Below are positions 34,008-43,327 of a stretch of DNA of 64,000 nucleotides, piece by piece; the first letter of the stretch is position 1; each line of letters starts with the position of its first letter. Source of the stretch: Brevibacillus_D fluminis_A (lineage in GTDB: Bacteria; Bacillota; Bacilli; Brevibacillales; Brevibacillaceae); contig NZ_CM125436.1 in the NCBI RefSeq assembly GCF_052072235.1, positions 1,606,001 through 1,670,000 of the forward strand, in the 5' to 3' direction. The position numbers were made by a program, and so were the translations under genes. A model generated the notes under the pieces. It worked only from the letters and a program-made list of their open reading frames with translations, was not told the DNA's origin and searched no databases.

Positions 34008-34936
34008 TGGTGAGCCACCCCTTTTGTCACTTCCAGGTAGATGGCTTCAAGCGATTGCTGCTCGGCATGTACCTCGAAAATGTTGATTCCGTTGGCTGCC
34101 AGACGCGCGACCAGCGCAGGGATATGATCCCTTCTGAGCGTCAGCGTAAAGCCATCCAGCTTCCATTGTGGCGCCATATCCGGCAGTTCGTCGCGGAACA
34201 GCTGCTGGACTTGTTCAAGCGGTTCGACGGTAAAATGGACCACTCGCTGCTGCGACTCTTCCGTATCCGCGGCATGCACGCTTGCAACATCAATCAACCG
34301 GCCGTGCTGCATGATGGCGACGCGGTCGCAAATCAGCTGCATCTCGGCCAACTGGTGGCTGGAAATCAGCACAGCGACGTCCTGTTCCTTGGCGAGCATC
34401 CGCAAATACGTGCGCAGCTCATGAATCCCTTTCGGATCGAGGCCATTTGTCGGCTCGTCAAGGATCAGCACGCTCGGCTTGTGCAGGAGCGCCTGTGCCA
34501 ATCCCAGCCGCTGCCGCATTCCCAAGGAATAGGTGCCGACTTTGTCATGAATGCGCTCGCTCAGCTGGACCTGCTCGACAATCGCATAAATGTCGCGGGC
34601 CGGCACGCCGCCAGGCATCATGTTGGCATAGTGCAGCAAGTTCTGATAACCGCTCAAAAATGGATACAAGTCCGGATTTTCAATGATCGCTCCGACGTGC
34701 GAGATGGCCTGCGAATAGGACTGCTTGATGCTGTGTCCCTCGATCAGCACATCGCCTTCCGTCAAACCGGACAGGCCGACCATCATGCGCATGGTTGTCG
34801 TTTTCCCGGCACCGTTCGGGCCGAGCAAGCCGAGCACTTCCCCTTTGTTTACGGTAAACGAGACGTTGTCGACGATTCGTTTTCCGTTGATGATTTTGGT
34901 TACATGCCGCAACTCCATTGCGTATTCATTCGACAT
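34004..34936 (-). CDS. ABC transporter ATP-binding protein (export type)
   Basis: A 310-residue ATPase. Walker A GPNGAGKTT (about 42-50), Q-loop region, signature YSLGMRQRLGLAQAL, Walker B VLILDEPTNGLDPKG and the H-loop SSHQLAEMQ are all intact. The C-terminal 90 residues resemble the DUF4162-type tail of drug exporters. The start at 34936 follows GGAGGTAG. It is the partner of the ABC-2 permease overlapping its 3' end. Confidence 0.93.
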   Translation of the reverse strand: MSNEYAMELRHVTKIINGKRIVDNVSFTVNKGEVLGLLGPNGAGKTTTMRMMVGLSGLTEGDVLIEGHSIKQSYSQAISHVGAIIENPDLYPFLSGYQNLLHYANMMPGGVPARDIYAIVEQVQLSERIHDKVGTYSLGMRQRLGLAQALLHKPSVLILDEPTNGLDPKGIHELRTYLRMLAKEQDVAVLISSHQLAEMQLICDRVAIMQHGRLIDVASVHAADTEESQQRVVHFTVEPLEQVQQLFRDELPDMAPQWKLDGFTLTLRRDHIPALVARLAANGINIFEVHAEQQSLEAIYLEVTKGVAHQ

Positions 34937-35200
34937 GAATCTACCTCCGAAACTCTCTCTTTTTCCGGCCATGCGTACGCACACAGCCTTCCCTTCCAAT
35001 AAAAAAACGCTCCCTGCGTCCGTTTGCGAACCTGCAAATGGGCTCACACCGCTTGGAAGTCCTTGTAAGTAATACGGCTAACCATGATAAAATGTTTCAT
35101 CTTGCACAGGAACTGGACGCCCTATCGTTCCTCTACTATACTGAAGGCATTAGTACAAGGATGGCCCATTTTTCAGAAAAATAGAGCTTCACGGGGAAAC

Positions 35201-35237
35201 AAAAAAGCGCGTATGCGTAAGCAACGGCGCTTTTTTG
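35201..35237. terminator. Terminator after the ktrB-like gene
   Basis: AAAAAAGCGC (35201-35210) pairs with GCGCTTTTTT (35227-35236). It lies directly after the stop of the minus-strand gene at 35242 and can act on both strands. Confidence 0.8.
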
Positions 35238-35241
35238 GCGG

Positions 35242-36588
35242 TTATCCGATCGTGATTTTTCCTTTTGGATACCGATAGTATTCTTTTTTCTTGCGCAGTG
35301 TCAGCGCGTAGGCGATGGTGAGCGGTCCGACCCGTCCGGCGAACATGGTCAAGACAAGCACGGCTTTTCCGGCGCTCGACAGGTGCGGCGTAAGCCCCAT
35401 GGACAGTCCGGTCGTCGCAAAGGCAGACGTCGCTTCAAACAGGATCATCAGGAAGTCCGCGCCTTGTTCGGTAATCGTCAGGATCATCGTAACCGCAATG
35501 AGCAGCGAGAGCGCAATCATCGTGACCGCCAATGATTTGTAAATCATCTGGGGGACGATCCGCTGACGGAAAAAAATCACATCTTCCTTCCCTTTTGCCT
35601 GTGCAATAACCGCGCCGACCAGCGTCGCGAAGGTCGTGGTTTTGATACCGCCTCCTGTCGAACCAGGCGAAGCGCCGATGAACATCAACAGGATAATGAT
35701 GAAAAGCGAGGAATGCTCCATATCGCCGATGCTGATCGTATTGGAGCCGGCGGTTCGCGCCGTGACCGATTGATACAGCGAGCCGAAAAATTTGCCCATG
35801 AAGGACAGCGGCTGAAGCGTCTTCGGATTGTGGTACTCGAAGATGAAGATCAGGATCGTTCCGGCGGCGATCAAGGCAGCCGTGGTTGCCAGCACCACTT
35901 TGGTATGCAGGGAAAGGCGCTTGGTGTGGCGGTATTCGTAGACTTCACTCATGACGATGAAGCCGATTCCCCCCATGACGATGAGCGAGCAGATGACGAG
36001 ATTCACCACAGGATCGGCGACATAGTCGGTCATGCTGCGGAAATCGCCCATCAAATCAAAACCGGCGTTGTTAAAGTTCGAGATCGCGTGGAAAAATCCG
36101 TAATAGACGGCTTTGCCAAGCGGCATGTCAAATGCAAAGCGGATCGACAGCAAAATGCCGCCGGCACATTCGATCAGTGCCGTGAAGATCAAAATCATTT
36201 TGGCCAGCCGCACGATGCCCTCGATGGAAATGTGATTGAGCGATTCTTGCAATAGCAAACGCTCCCGCAAGGAAATCCGTTTGCGCAAAATAAGGGCAAA
36301 AAACGTGGCGAACGTCATGAAGCCAAGCCCGCCGATCTGGATCAGCGAGATGACGACAAGCTGGCCAAAAGTCGAAAACGTCGTACCGGTATCGACCACG
36401 ACGAGTCCGGTCACACAGGTGGCCGATGTCGCTGTAAAGAGGGCATCGATCCAGACAAGCCCTTGGCCGTCATTGGTGGCGATCGGCAGATGCAACAGGG
36501 AAGCACCGCTCAAAATAATGAGCGCAAACCCAAGGACAAGCGTTTTTGGCGGATCAAGATGAAGAAAGGCTAACCATTTTCGCAGCAT
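35242..36588 (-). CDS. ktrB: KtrB/TrkH-type potassium transporter membrane subunit
   Basis: A 448-residue membrane protein with four repeated membrane-pore-membrane units. Pore selectivity regions are visible as TSATCVTGLVVVDTGTTFS, SNFNNAGFDL, GASPGSTGGGIKT and TSAFATTGLSMGL, which is diagnostic for KtrB/TrkH Na-dependent K uptake. The regulatory partner is probably the TrkA-N protein encoded separately at 41805. Start with GGAGCG. Confidence 0.93.
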   Translation of the reverse strand: MLRKWLAFLHLDPPKTLVLGFALIILSGASLLHLPIATNDGQGLVWIDALFTATSATCVTGLVVVDTGTTFSTFGQLVVISLIQIGGLGFMTFATFFALILRKRISLRERLLLQESLNHISIEGIVRLAKMILIFTALIECAGGILLSIRFAFDMPLGKAVYYGFFHAISNFNNAGFDLMGDFRSMTDYVADPVVNLVICSLIVMGGIGFIVMSEVYEYRHTKRLSLHTKVVLATTAALIAAGTILIFIFEYHNPKTLQPLSFMGKFFGSLYQSVTARTAGSNTISIGDMEHSSLFIIILLMFIGASPGSTGGGIKTTTFATLVGAVIAQAKGKEDVIFFRQRIVPQMIYKSLAVTMIALSLLIAVTMILTITEQGADFLMILFEATSAFATTGLSMGLTPHLSSAGKAVLVLTMFAGRVGPLTIAYALTLRKKKEYYRYPKGKITIG

Positions 36589-36748
36589 GTTTGATCATTA
36601 CGCTCCATTGTTAGAAGAATAGGAATAACATTTACGATAGTATTTCCGAAACAGGGCAAAAATGCGCAAATCACCCAGCTATCTCGCAAGTATAGCCGAG
36701 AAGTGCAAAATTGAAAATAACCGAATTTTTTGTGAGGAGGCACATGGC

Positions 36749-37255
36749 ATGAGCACAACAGAACATAAGGCAGCGGCCCCGAAAACGGTCGGCTGCAAGG
36801 TCATTACCGTGTCTGACACCCGCACGGAGGAGACAGACAAAAGCGGCCAGCTGATGAAGCAGCTGCTGGCGGAAGCGGGGCATGCGTGCACAAGCTATGA
36901 AATCGTCAAGGATGATGCGGAAGCGATTGTGCAGGCAATCAGGCGCGGGGCAAACACAGAGGGCGTGGAGGTCATTTTGCTGAATGGCGGGACCGGAATC
37001 GCCAGGCGGGATACGACGTTAGAGGCAGTCAAAGGCATATTGGAGAAGGAAATGCCGGGCTTCGGTGAAATTTTTCGCATGCTCAGCTTTACCGAGGATA
37101 TTGGCTCCGCCGCGATTTTAAGCCGTGCGATTGCGGGCACCTTTCAGGGGAAAGGCGTCTTTTCCGTGCCGGGCTCTACTGGCGCGGTGAGATTGGCAAT
37201 GACTCGCCTGATTTTGCCGGAATTGGGCCATGTGGTCAGGGAGCTGCGAAAATAG
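36749..37255 (+). CDS. moaB: Molybdenum cofactor biosynthesis protein MoaB/MogA family
   Basis: A 168-residue protein of the MoCF domain family, which binds or adenylylates molybdopterin. It has VITVSDTRTEETDKSGQLM, the LLNGGTGIARRDTTLEAV motif (about 78-96) with the conserved GGTG and Asp, and FSVPGSTGAVRLAM near the C-terminus. The start follows GAGGAGG. No other moa genes are nearby. Confidence 0.92.
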   Translation: MSTTEHKAAAPKTVGCKVITVSDTRTEETDKSGQLMKQLLAEAGHACTSYEIVKDDAEAIVQAIRRGANTEGVEVILLNGGTGIARRDTTLEAVKGILEKEMPGFGEIFRMLSFTEDIGSAAILSRAIAGTFQGKGVFSVPGSTGAVRLAMTRLILPELGHVVRELRK

Positions 37256-37295
37256 TAGATAAAAACGTCAAGGGGGAGCGAAATCCAAGCTATGT

Positions 37296-37325
37296 TTGGC
37301 GGTCCAGCGACTCTTTTGTTATAAT
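37296..37325 (+). promoter_or_regulatory. Possible promoter of the B12-radical SAM gene
   Basis: TATAAT at 37320-37325 with TTGGCG at 37296-37301 (18-bp spacer), about 30 bp before the start codon. Only the -10 is strong. Confidence 0.4.
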
Positions 37326-37355
37326 GAATTGTTAGATCAAACGAGGAGATTTGCC

Positions 37356-39143
37356 ATGAACATTTTGCTTACCACCTTGAACGCCAAGTTTATCCATTCG
37401 TCATTGGCCTTGCGCTATTTGCGCAGCTATACCAGACCGCATTTTCCGCAAGTAGAGCTAGTTGAATATACCATTAACGATGTGACCCTGACGATTGCGG
37501 GCGATATCCACAAGCGCAAGCCGGATGTCGTGGCGTTCTCCTGTTACATCTGGAACATCCGGGAGACGCTTGACGTCATCGCGATCTTGAAAAAAATTAT
37601 GCCGGATGTACCGATCATTTTCGGTGGACCGGAAGTCACCTATGATGCCGACCATTGGCTGAAAAAGCATGCAGACATCGACGCGATTGTGCTCGGTGAA
37701 GGGGAAGTCACATTCCTGGAGGTTTGCCAGGAGCTGGCCCGCTGCAAGGAAAGCGGCGAAAAGCCGAACTGGGGCTCCATCCCTGGTCTCGCTTATCGGG
37801 AAGGCGAGCATGTCCGCTTTTCCGCACCGCGCGAGCAGATCGGCGATTTGAATACGATCCCGTCGCCGTTTGAAGAGGATTTGGCGGAGCTGAACAATCG
37901 TGTCGTATATTTCGAGGCGTCGCGCGGCTGCCCGTTCAAATGCCAATACTGCCTGTCGTCGATCGAGGATGGCGTGCGCTATTTCGACATCGAGCGGGTG
38001 AAACGCGACTTGATGCGTCTGATCAAGCATGGGGTTAAAACGATTAAATTCGTGGACCGCACGTTCAATATCCACAAAAAATATGCGATGGAAATTTTCC
38101 AGTTTCTGATCGATAACCATAATGGGACCGTTTTTCAATTCGAGATTACGGCCGATATTTTGAAGCCGGATATCGTTGATTTTCTCGCTGAAAATGCGCC
38201 ACCTGGCGTGTTTCGCTTCGAAATCGGCGTGCAGTCGACGAATGATGCGACCAACCGCCTCGTTCAGCGGATTCAAAAGTTTGACAAGCTGAGCTACACG
38301 GTCACAAAAATCAAGGAATCCGGCAAAATTGACCAGCATCTGGACTTGATCGCAGGCTTGCCGGAGGAAGACTACCAGTCGTTCCGCAAAACGTTCAACG
38401 ATGTGTTCGCGCTGCGTCCGGAAGAGCTTCAGCTCGGCTTTTTGAAAATGCTGCGCGGGACAGGCGTGCGGGCGCGCGCGGCCAACCATGGCTACATTTA
38501 TATGGACGAGGCGCCGTACGAAATTTTGGGCAACAATGTGCTTTCGTTTGACGAGATGCAGCGGATCAAGCGTGTGGAAGACATTTTGGAGAAGTATTGG
38601 AATGCCCATCGGATGGACCATGCCCTCGAATGGCTGGTGACGCGCAGCTTTGAGACACCGTTCGACTTTTTCCAGGAGTTCGGGGATTTTTGGGAAGAGA
38701 AAGGCTGGAATCGGCTGGGTCACCAACTGGAGGATTTGTTCAGCCGCATCCATTATTTCCTCGGAAATCGACAAACGAGCGAATTCGCCCATGTGGAAAG
38801 CCTGCTGAAATTCGACTATTTGCGGAATGCAAAACACCGTCCGCGCAAAATTTGGTGGAATGATCCGGTGGACAAAAAAGATTTGCAGACGGTTCATGAG
38901 CTTGTTGTGGAGCAGTCGGCTCGTCTGCGCGCCGATTTTGCCGAGCACGCGGCACATGAGAAGGAGTATGCCAAGCATACGATGATGGCTCGTGTCTCAT
39001 TTGACATTGAGCGCTGGTTGCAGGATGGCGAGGTGATCGCGGGGGACTATGCCCTTGTCGTCTATTATCCGTATCTGCAAGAGAGCGCCAACACGTTTGT
39101 TTGCGTCGCGCTTGCCGATCGCCATGCAGGGATGTCACGGTAG
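37356..39143 (+). CDS. B12-binding radical SAM protein with DUF4080
   Basis: A 595-residue protein in three parts. The N-terminal cobalamin-binding domain (about 1-140) has PDVVAFSCYIWN and IIFGGPEVTYD. The radical SAM core has the cluster motif CPFKCQYCLSS (about 194-204). The C-terminal DUF4080 region (about 370-560) follows. These proteins are widespread in Firmicutes; reaction unknown, possibly a methylation or ring rearrangement. Start with GAGGAG. Confidence 0.9.
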   Translation: MNILLTTLNAKFIHSSLALRYLRSYTRPHFPQVELVEYTINDVTLTIAGDIHKRKPDVVAFSCYIWNIRETLDVIAILKKIMPDVPIIFGGPEVTYDADHWLKKHADIDAIVLGEGEVTFLEVCQELARCKESGEKPNWGSIPGLAYREGEHVRFSAPREQIGDLNTIPSPFEEDLAELNNRVVYFEASRGCPFKCQYCLSSIEDGVRYFDIERVKRDLMRLIKHGVKTIKFVDRTFNIHKKYAMEIFQFLIDNHNGTVFQFEITADILKPDIVDFLAENAPPGVFRFEIGVQSTNDATNRLVQRIQKFDKLSYTVTKIKESGKIDQHLDLIAGLPEEDYQSFRKTFNDVFALRPEELQLGFLKMLRGTGVRARAANHGYIYMDEAPYEILGNNVLSFDEMQRIKRVEDILEKYWNAHRMDHALEWLVTRSFETPFDFFQEFGDFWEEKGWNRLGHQLEDLFSRIHYFLGNRQTSEFAHVESLLKFDYLRNAKHRPRKIWWNDPVDKKDLQTVHELVVEQSARLRADFAEHAAHEKEYAKHTMMARVSFDIERWLQDGEVIAGDYALVVYYPYLQESANTFVCVALADRHAGMSR

Positions 39144-39260
39144 CTGTGAGAAACCTTTTGATCAAATAAACGTATTCCTACTAGCAACGCAATAACGAAC
39201 GCCCGTTATTGTCCTGACATTAACCCATGTTATGGTGATGGATAAGGAGAAGGTAACACA

Positions 39261-39884
39261 ATGGACTTTAGTCTTGATATGCTCCTGGGGATCATTCAAC
39301 AATATGGCTATCTAGCCTTGTTTTTCATGCTCTGGCTGGGAATTGTCGGGTTGCCGATTCCGGATGAGCTGGTGGTGGCTGCCGGAGGATTCCTCGCATC
39401 GCGAGGGCTCCTCTACCCGCTCTATGCCTTTTTGGCGGGGTATTTCGGTGTCGCTTCCGGCCTGACGATCGGTTATCTGCTGGGCAGGTGGTTCGGGAAG
39501 CCGATCCTGCGCCGCCTTTCCCGAAAACCCAAGATGCATGCCTATATCATCAAGTCTTCATCCTTGATCGAGAAGTATGGCACCTTCTCCCTTTGCATTA
39601 GTTATTTGCTTCCTGTCGTCAGGCATGTGGTTCCCTATATCGTGGCGATGGGCGGGATGAGCTACCGCCGCTATGCGCTTTACTCCTATACGACCGGGTT
39701 AGTCTGGACAGCAGGCTTTTATTTTGTCGGCCATTTTTTTGGGCGGAACATGGAAATGGTGGTTGCCTTGACCCGCAAGTACGGGTTCATCGCGCTGGGG
39801 ATCATCATTATCCTGATCGTGATCATTTTCATCATCCGCCGGATTTTCTTGGGCAAACAATCGTGCAAGATCGAGGGGGAATAG
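39261..39884 (+). CDS. DedA family membrane protein
   Basis: A 207-residue VTT/DedA membrane protein. The first re-entrant loop carries LGIVGLPIPDELVVAAGGFL, the middle SGLTIGYLLGRWFGK, and the second the conserved SYLLPVVRHVVPYIVAMGGMSYRR with Pro and Arg. The family transports undecaprenyl phosphate or other lipids across the membrane. Directly followed (1 bp) by the DUF1294 gene. Confidence 0.92.
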   Translation: MDFSLDMLLGIIQQYGYLALFFMLWLGIVGLPIPDELVVAAGGFLASRGLLYPLYAFLAGYFGVASGLTIGYLLGRWFGKPILRRLSRKPKMHAYIIKSSSLIEKYGTFSLCISYLLPVVRHVVPYIVAMGGMSYRRYALYSYTTGLVWTAGFYFVGHFFGRNMEMVVALTRKYGFIALGIIIILIVIIFIIRRIFLGKQSCKIEGE

Positions 39885-39885
39885 C

Positions 39886-40245
39886 ATGGGCAAAATAAAA
39901 ACCCATGGCCGAAACCGCAACCTGGTGCTCGGCATCTGCTGGGCGATCCTGCTTTTCGGATTATTTTCCGCACAACCCTCATACATATGGAGTGGCTTCC
40001 TTTTGCTGAACCTGTACGCTTTTTGGTTGACGGGGACGGATAAACGTTCGGCAAAGGCGGGCTCGTTCCGCATACCCGAGCGCAGTCTGATGACCGTCAG
40101 TGCGCTGGGCGGCGCTCTCGGCATGCTGATCGGGATGAAAACGTATCGGCACAAGACCCAGCATGCGAAATTTCAATACGGTGTACCAGCGTTTCTTATC
40201 GTGCAATTCGTGGTCGCAATCGCGGCTTACCGTTACTTAGGATGA
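39886..40245 (+). CDS. ysdA: DUF1294 membrane protein (YsdA-like)
   Basis: A 119-residue membrane protein with about four hydrophobic segments. The DUF1294 signatures are FWLTGTDKRSAKAGSFRIPERSLM, LGGALGMLIGM and YRHKTQHAKFQYGVP. Function unknown. In B. subtilis the homologue ysdA lies near rplT and ysdC; here it lies between a DedA gene and the M42 peptidase gene, whose region it slightly overlaps. Confidence 0.88.
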   Translation: MGKIKTHGRNRNLVLGICWAILLFGLFSAQPSYIWSGFLLLNLYAFWLTGTDKRSAKAGSFRIPERSLMTVSALGGALGMLIGMKTYRHKTQHAKFQYGVPAFLIVQFVVAIAAYRYLG

Positions 40246-40259
40246 AGGGGAGTGTCAGG

Positions 40260-41339
40260 ATGGAGCAAAGATTGCAGATGTTTCGCGAACTGACGGAGGC
40301 ACCGGGGGCGCCTGGCCGGGAAGGGGCCGTCCGCCAGATTATGCGGGGCTATGTCGAGCCGTATGCCGACGAAATTTTTCATGACAATCTCGGCAGCCTG
40401 ATTGCCAAAAAAACCGGTGTGGCAGATGGTCCAAAAATCGCGATCGCCGGACATTTGGACGAAGTCGCATTCATGGTGACCCAAATCACCGAGGACGGCT
40501 ACATCAAATTCCAGCCGTTGGGCGGCTGGTGGGCGCATGTCGTTTTGGCGCAGCGCGTCCAGATTCAGACGAAGGATGGCTTTGTCGATGGGGTGATCGG
40601 CTCGGTGCCGCCTCATTTGATGACAGTGGAAGCGCGCCGGAAAATGGTCGAGGTCAAAGACATGTTTATCGACGTAGGCGCGTTCAACAAGAAGGAAGCG
40701 GAAGCATTCGGCATCCGGCCGGGGGACGCGATCATTCCGGTCTGCCCGTTTACCGTCATGAAAAATCCAAAGCTGCTGATGGCAAAAGCGTGGGATAACC
40801 GGATGGGCTGTGCGGTCGTCGTCGATGCGCTCAAGCAGCTGCAGACCGAACAACACCCGAATACCGTTTACGGCATCGCGACGGTCATGGAAGAGGTAGG
40901 GACGCGCGGCGCTGGTACCGCTGCTCGCTTGATCCAGCCGGATATCGCTTTTGCAATCGATGTTGGCATCGCTGGCGACACCCCCGGAATCAACCGGAAC
41001 CAGGCCAATACGAAAATGGGCGGGGGCCCTGAGCTGTGCCTGTACGATGCGCGCATGATCGCCCATCAAGGGCTGCTGCAGCTGGTGATGGATACGGCAA
41101 CCGCAGAAGGCATCCCTTATCAGTTGACGACCATTCCAGGGGGCGGAACAGACGCTGGCCCGATGCATACGACAGGCAACGGAGTGCCGTCTTTGGCGAT
41201 TTCCGTACCGGCGCGCTACATTCACAGCCACGCCTCGATCATTCACTATGACGATTATGAAAATCTGGTGAAGCTCATCGTGGCGGTCTTGAAGCGCCTC
41301 GACCGCGAAACCGTGGAGAAGCTTAGAACATACGAATAA
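40260..41339 (+). CDS. ysdC: M42 family metallopeptidase (YsdC-like)
   Basis: A cytoplasmic di-metal aminopeptidase of the M42 family, 359 residues. Metal and catalytic sites are visible: AGHLDEVAFMV (His, Asp), AWDNRMGCAVVVDAL (bridging Asp), MEEVGTRGAGTAA (catalytic Glu, ligand Glu), AIDVGIAGDTPG (Asp) and ARYIHSHASII (His). The start at 40260 follows AAGGGGAG; ATG 40242 overlaps the previous stop and is less likely. Closed by a terminator. Confidence 0.93.
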   Translation: MEQRLQMFRELTEAPGAPGREGAVRQIMRGYVEPYADEIFHDNLGSLIAKKTGVADGPKIAIAGHLDEVAFMVTQITEDGYIKFQPLGGWWAHVVLAQRVQIQTKDGFVDGVIGSVPPHLMTVEARRKMVEVKDMFIDVGAFNKKEAEAFGIRPGDAIIPVCPFTVMKNPKLLMAKAWDNRMGCAVVVDALKQLQTEQHPNTVYGIATVMEEVGTRGAGTAARLIQPDIAFAIDVGIAGDTPGINRNQANTKMGGGPELCLYDARMIAHQGLLQLVMDTATAEGIPYQLTTIPGGGTDAGPMHTTGNGVPSLAISVPARYIHSHASIIHYDDYENLVKLIVAVLKRLDRETVEKLRTYE

Positions 41340-41342
41340 AGC

Positions 41343-41373
41343 AAAAGGAGCAGGTAGGATGCCTGCTCCTTTA
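41343..41373 (+). terminator. Terminator after the M42 peptidase gene
   Basis: AAAGGAGCAGG (41344-41354) pairs with CCTGCTCCTTT (41362-41372). Confidence 0.75.
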
Positions 41374-41427
41374 TCGTGCCTGTTTCGCCTTTATCGTGCC
41401 TGTTTCGCCTTTATCGTGCCTGTTTCG
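41370..41427. repeat. Three tandem copies of a 20-bp repeat
   Basis: TTTATCGTGCCTGTTTCGCC occurs three times head to tail (the last ends CGG), filling the whole gap between the M42 gene terminator and the sspI stop codon. It lies 3' of both convergent genes. Confidence 0.9.
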
Positions 41428-41428
41428 G

Positions 41429-41662
41429 TTACACCGGAGAAGAGGTCTGCGGAATATGCGACGCGATCGTGCTGACCATTTGCTGACGCTGTGATGGGTC
41501 GCTGTTTTGCCACAGCACCTCGAACAGCACACCGAGTCCGGGCAGCGTTTTTTCCTGGCCGGAGGAGATGGCGTCGCTGATCGTATCCTCTACCGCGTTT
41601 GAATCCGAACCTTGCATTTTGTACATGATGGCTTGACGCAAATTCAACGAGTTGATGTTCAT
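41429..41662 (-). CDS. sspI: Small acid-soluble spore protein SspI
   Basis: A 77-residue minor spore-core protein. NLRQAIMYKMQGSDSNAVEDTISDAI and SGQEKTLPGLGVLFEVLWQN match the SspI family, which is distinct from the DNA-binding alpha/beta type. The start at 41662 follows GAAGGGAG. Expected forespore (sigma-G) expression. In B. subtilis it also lies close to ysdC and ysgA. Confidence 0.93.
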   Translation of the reverse strand: MNINSLNLRQAIMYKMQGSDSNAVEDTISDAISSGQEKTLPGLGVLFEVLWQNSDPSQRQQMVSTIASHIPQTSSPV

Positions 41663-41804
41663 GCCTTCAGCTCCCTTCTTTCTTTCGGGTCGTTCACGCA
41701 TGAGTAGTATTCGTTGGCACGGGTGGCTTCATACCTGCTATTATGAGGCATGGGAAGTATGTTATAATGCACCCAAGCTACTGGGAAAACAAGGAGTGGA
41801 AAGC

Positions 41805-42458
41805 ATGTCGAAGCAATTTGCCGTCATCGGGATGGGACGCTTTGGTTCAAGCGTGGCCCGGACGTTGTATGAGATGGATTATGAAGTAATGGGGATCGAC
41901 GAGGATGAAGAGCGAATCAATGAAAATATCCAATACGTGACCCACGCGATTGCGGCTGATTCCACTGACGAGATGGCGCTGAAGGAAATCGGCATCCGCA
42001 ATTTTGACGTCGTGGTCGTCTCGATCGGAGCCGACATCCAGGCAAGCATCCTGACCGTCCTCATCTTAAAAGAGCTGGGTGTGAAAAAAATTGTCGCGAA
42101 AGCGCAAAACGAGCGCCACGGGCAAGTGCTGTACAAAGTCGGCGCAGACCGGGTTGTCTTTCCGGAGCGCGACATGGGTGTGCGCGTCGCCCACAACCTG
42201 ATCTCGGCCAACGTCCTGGATTTCATTGAACTGGCGGAAGATTACAGCGTGGCGGAAGTGGCTGCATCGCCCAGTATGCTCGGCAAAACGATTCGCCAGC
42301 TGGATGTACGGGCAAAATACGGGGTCAATATCATCGCGATCAAAAGCAACGATCGGTTCAATATCGCGCCGCGTCCTGATCAGATGATCGAGCGTAACGA
42401 TGTGCTGGTCGTCATCGGACATAATCTGGACCTGAAGGAATTCGAGGAGCAAGCATAA
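41805..42458 (+). CDS. ktrA: KtrA/KtrC-type potassium uptake regulatory subunit
   Basis: A 217-residue cytoplasmic RCK protein. The N-terminal Rossmann TrkA-N domain has FAVIGMGRFGSSVARTLYEMDYEVMGIDEDEERI with the GxGxxG and acidic nucleotide site; the C-terminal TrkA-C domain starts near 135. It gates the KtrB channel, encoded 5 kb upstream on the other strand. The ATG follows AAGGAG. Followed within 3 bp by the rRNA methyltransferase-like gene. Confidence 0.93.
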   Translation: MSKQFAVIGMGRFGSSVARTLYEMDYEVMGIDEDEERINENIQYVTHAIAADSTDEMALKEIGIRNFDVVVVSIGADIQASILTVLILKELGVKKIVAKAQNERHGQVLYKVGADRVVFPERDMGVRVAHNLISANVLDFIELAEDYSVAEVAASPSMLGKTIRQLDVRAKYGVNIIAIKSNDRFNIAPRPDQMIERNDVLVVIGHNLDLKEFEEQA

Positions 42459-42461
42459 ACA

Positions 42462-43280
42462 ATGGAACAAGAGATGATTACGTCCGTACATAATCCGCAA
42501 ATCAAGCGGCTGCACCAATTGTTGAATCGGAAAGGCAGGGAGGCGTCCGGCACATTTCTGGTCGAGGGCGTCCATCTTGTCGAAGAGGCGCTCCGATCCG
42601 GGGCCGAGGTCAAAACGGTCGTCTATGATCGGGACCGGGGCATCGATCCTGCATGCGAAGCGGCACTACGGGTATATGACGGGCCGCTCAAGCGGATCGC
42701 CGTCACGGAACAAGTGCTGGCCAAGCTGTCGGAAACCAAATCGCCACAAGGCATCGTTGCCGAGGTGAGCCAGCATTCGGTTAACTGGCAAGCGTGGAAG
42801 CGAAAGCACGAGCAGACAGGCTCCGTCTTTGTCGTTCTGATGCTCGACGAGCTGCAAGACCCGGGCAACCTGGGAACGATCATCCGCACGGCGGAAGCGG
42901 CCGGCATCGACGGAATTGTCGTTGGCGAAAACAGCGTGGATCTGTATAACGGAAAAGTGTTGCGCGCGACGATGGGCGCGATTTTCCGTCTGCCATTGTT
43001 CCGTCTGCCGCTGGCAGCGGCGTGTGAGGAGCTTGGTGCGATGGGGACGCGGCTTTTGGTAACGTCCGTTCACGACGGCAGTGTCGCGTACGATGAGCCG
43101 GTCTACGACGGCCGCATCGCGATCGTCATCGGAAATGAAGGAAGAGGCGTCTCGCCGGAAATCAGCCGGCTCGCCACCACCCATGTTCACATTCCGCTGT
43201 ATGGTGCTGCGGAATCGCTCAATGCGGCGGTTGCCTGCGGCATCATGCTGTATGAAGCGCGCCGCCAGCGGAAACAATAA
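42462..43280 (+). CDS. ysgA: TrmH/SpoU-family RNA methyltransferase (YsgA-like)
   Basis: A 272-residue enzyme. An N-terminal substrate-binding domain (ITSVHNPQIKRLHQLLNRKGRE, FLVEGVHLVEEAL) is followed by the trefoil-knot SPOUT catalytic domain: LDELQDPGNLGTIIRTAEAAGIDGIVVGENSVDLYN, IVIGNEGRGVSPEI and IPLYGAAESLNAAVACGIML. It methylates ribose in rRNA or tRNA with SAM. The gene before pheS in B. subtilis, ysgA, is the homologue. ATG 42474 is a possible alternative start. Confidence 0.92.
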   Translation: MEQEMITSVHNPQIKRLHQLLNRKGREASGTFLVEGVHLVEEALRSGAEVKTVVYDRDRGIDPACEAALRVYDGPLKRIAVTEQVLAKLSETKSPQGIVAEVSQHSVNWQAWKRKHEQTGSVFVVLMLDELQDPGNLGTIIRTAEAAGIDGIVVGENSVDLYNGKVLRATMGAIFRLPLFRLPLAAACEELGAMGTRLLVTSVHDGSVAYDEPVYDGRIAIVIGNEGRGVSPEISRLATTHVHIPLYGAAESLNAAVACGIMLYEARRQRKQ

Positions 43281-43283
43281 GAA

Positions 43284-43327
43284 AAAACCAAAAAGCGCAG
43301 AGCCGCAATCAGCTGCTCTGCGCTTCG
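43284..43327 (-). terminator. Terminator overlapping the end of the DUF2225 gene
   Basis: On the minus strand AAGCGCAGAGC pairs with GCTCTGCGCTT, followed by TTTGGTTTTTT. One arm lies inside the 3' end of the coding region. Confidence 0.8.
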
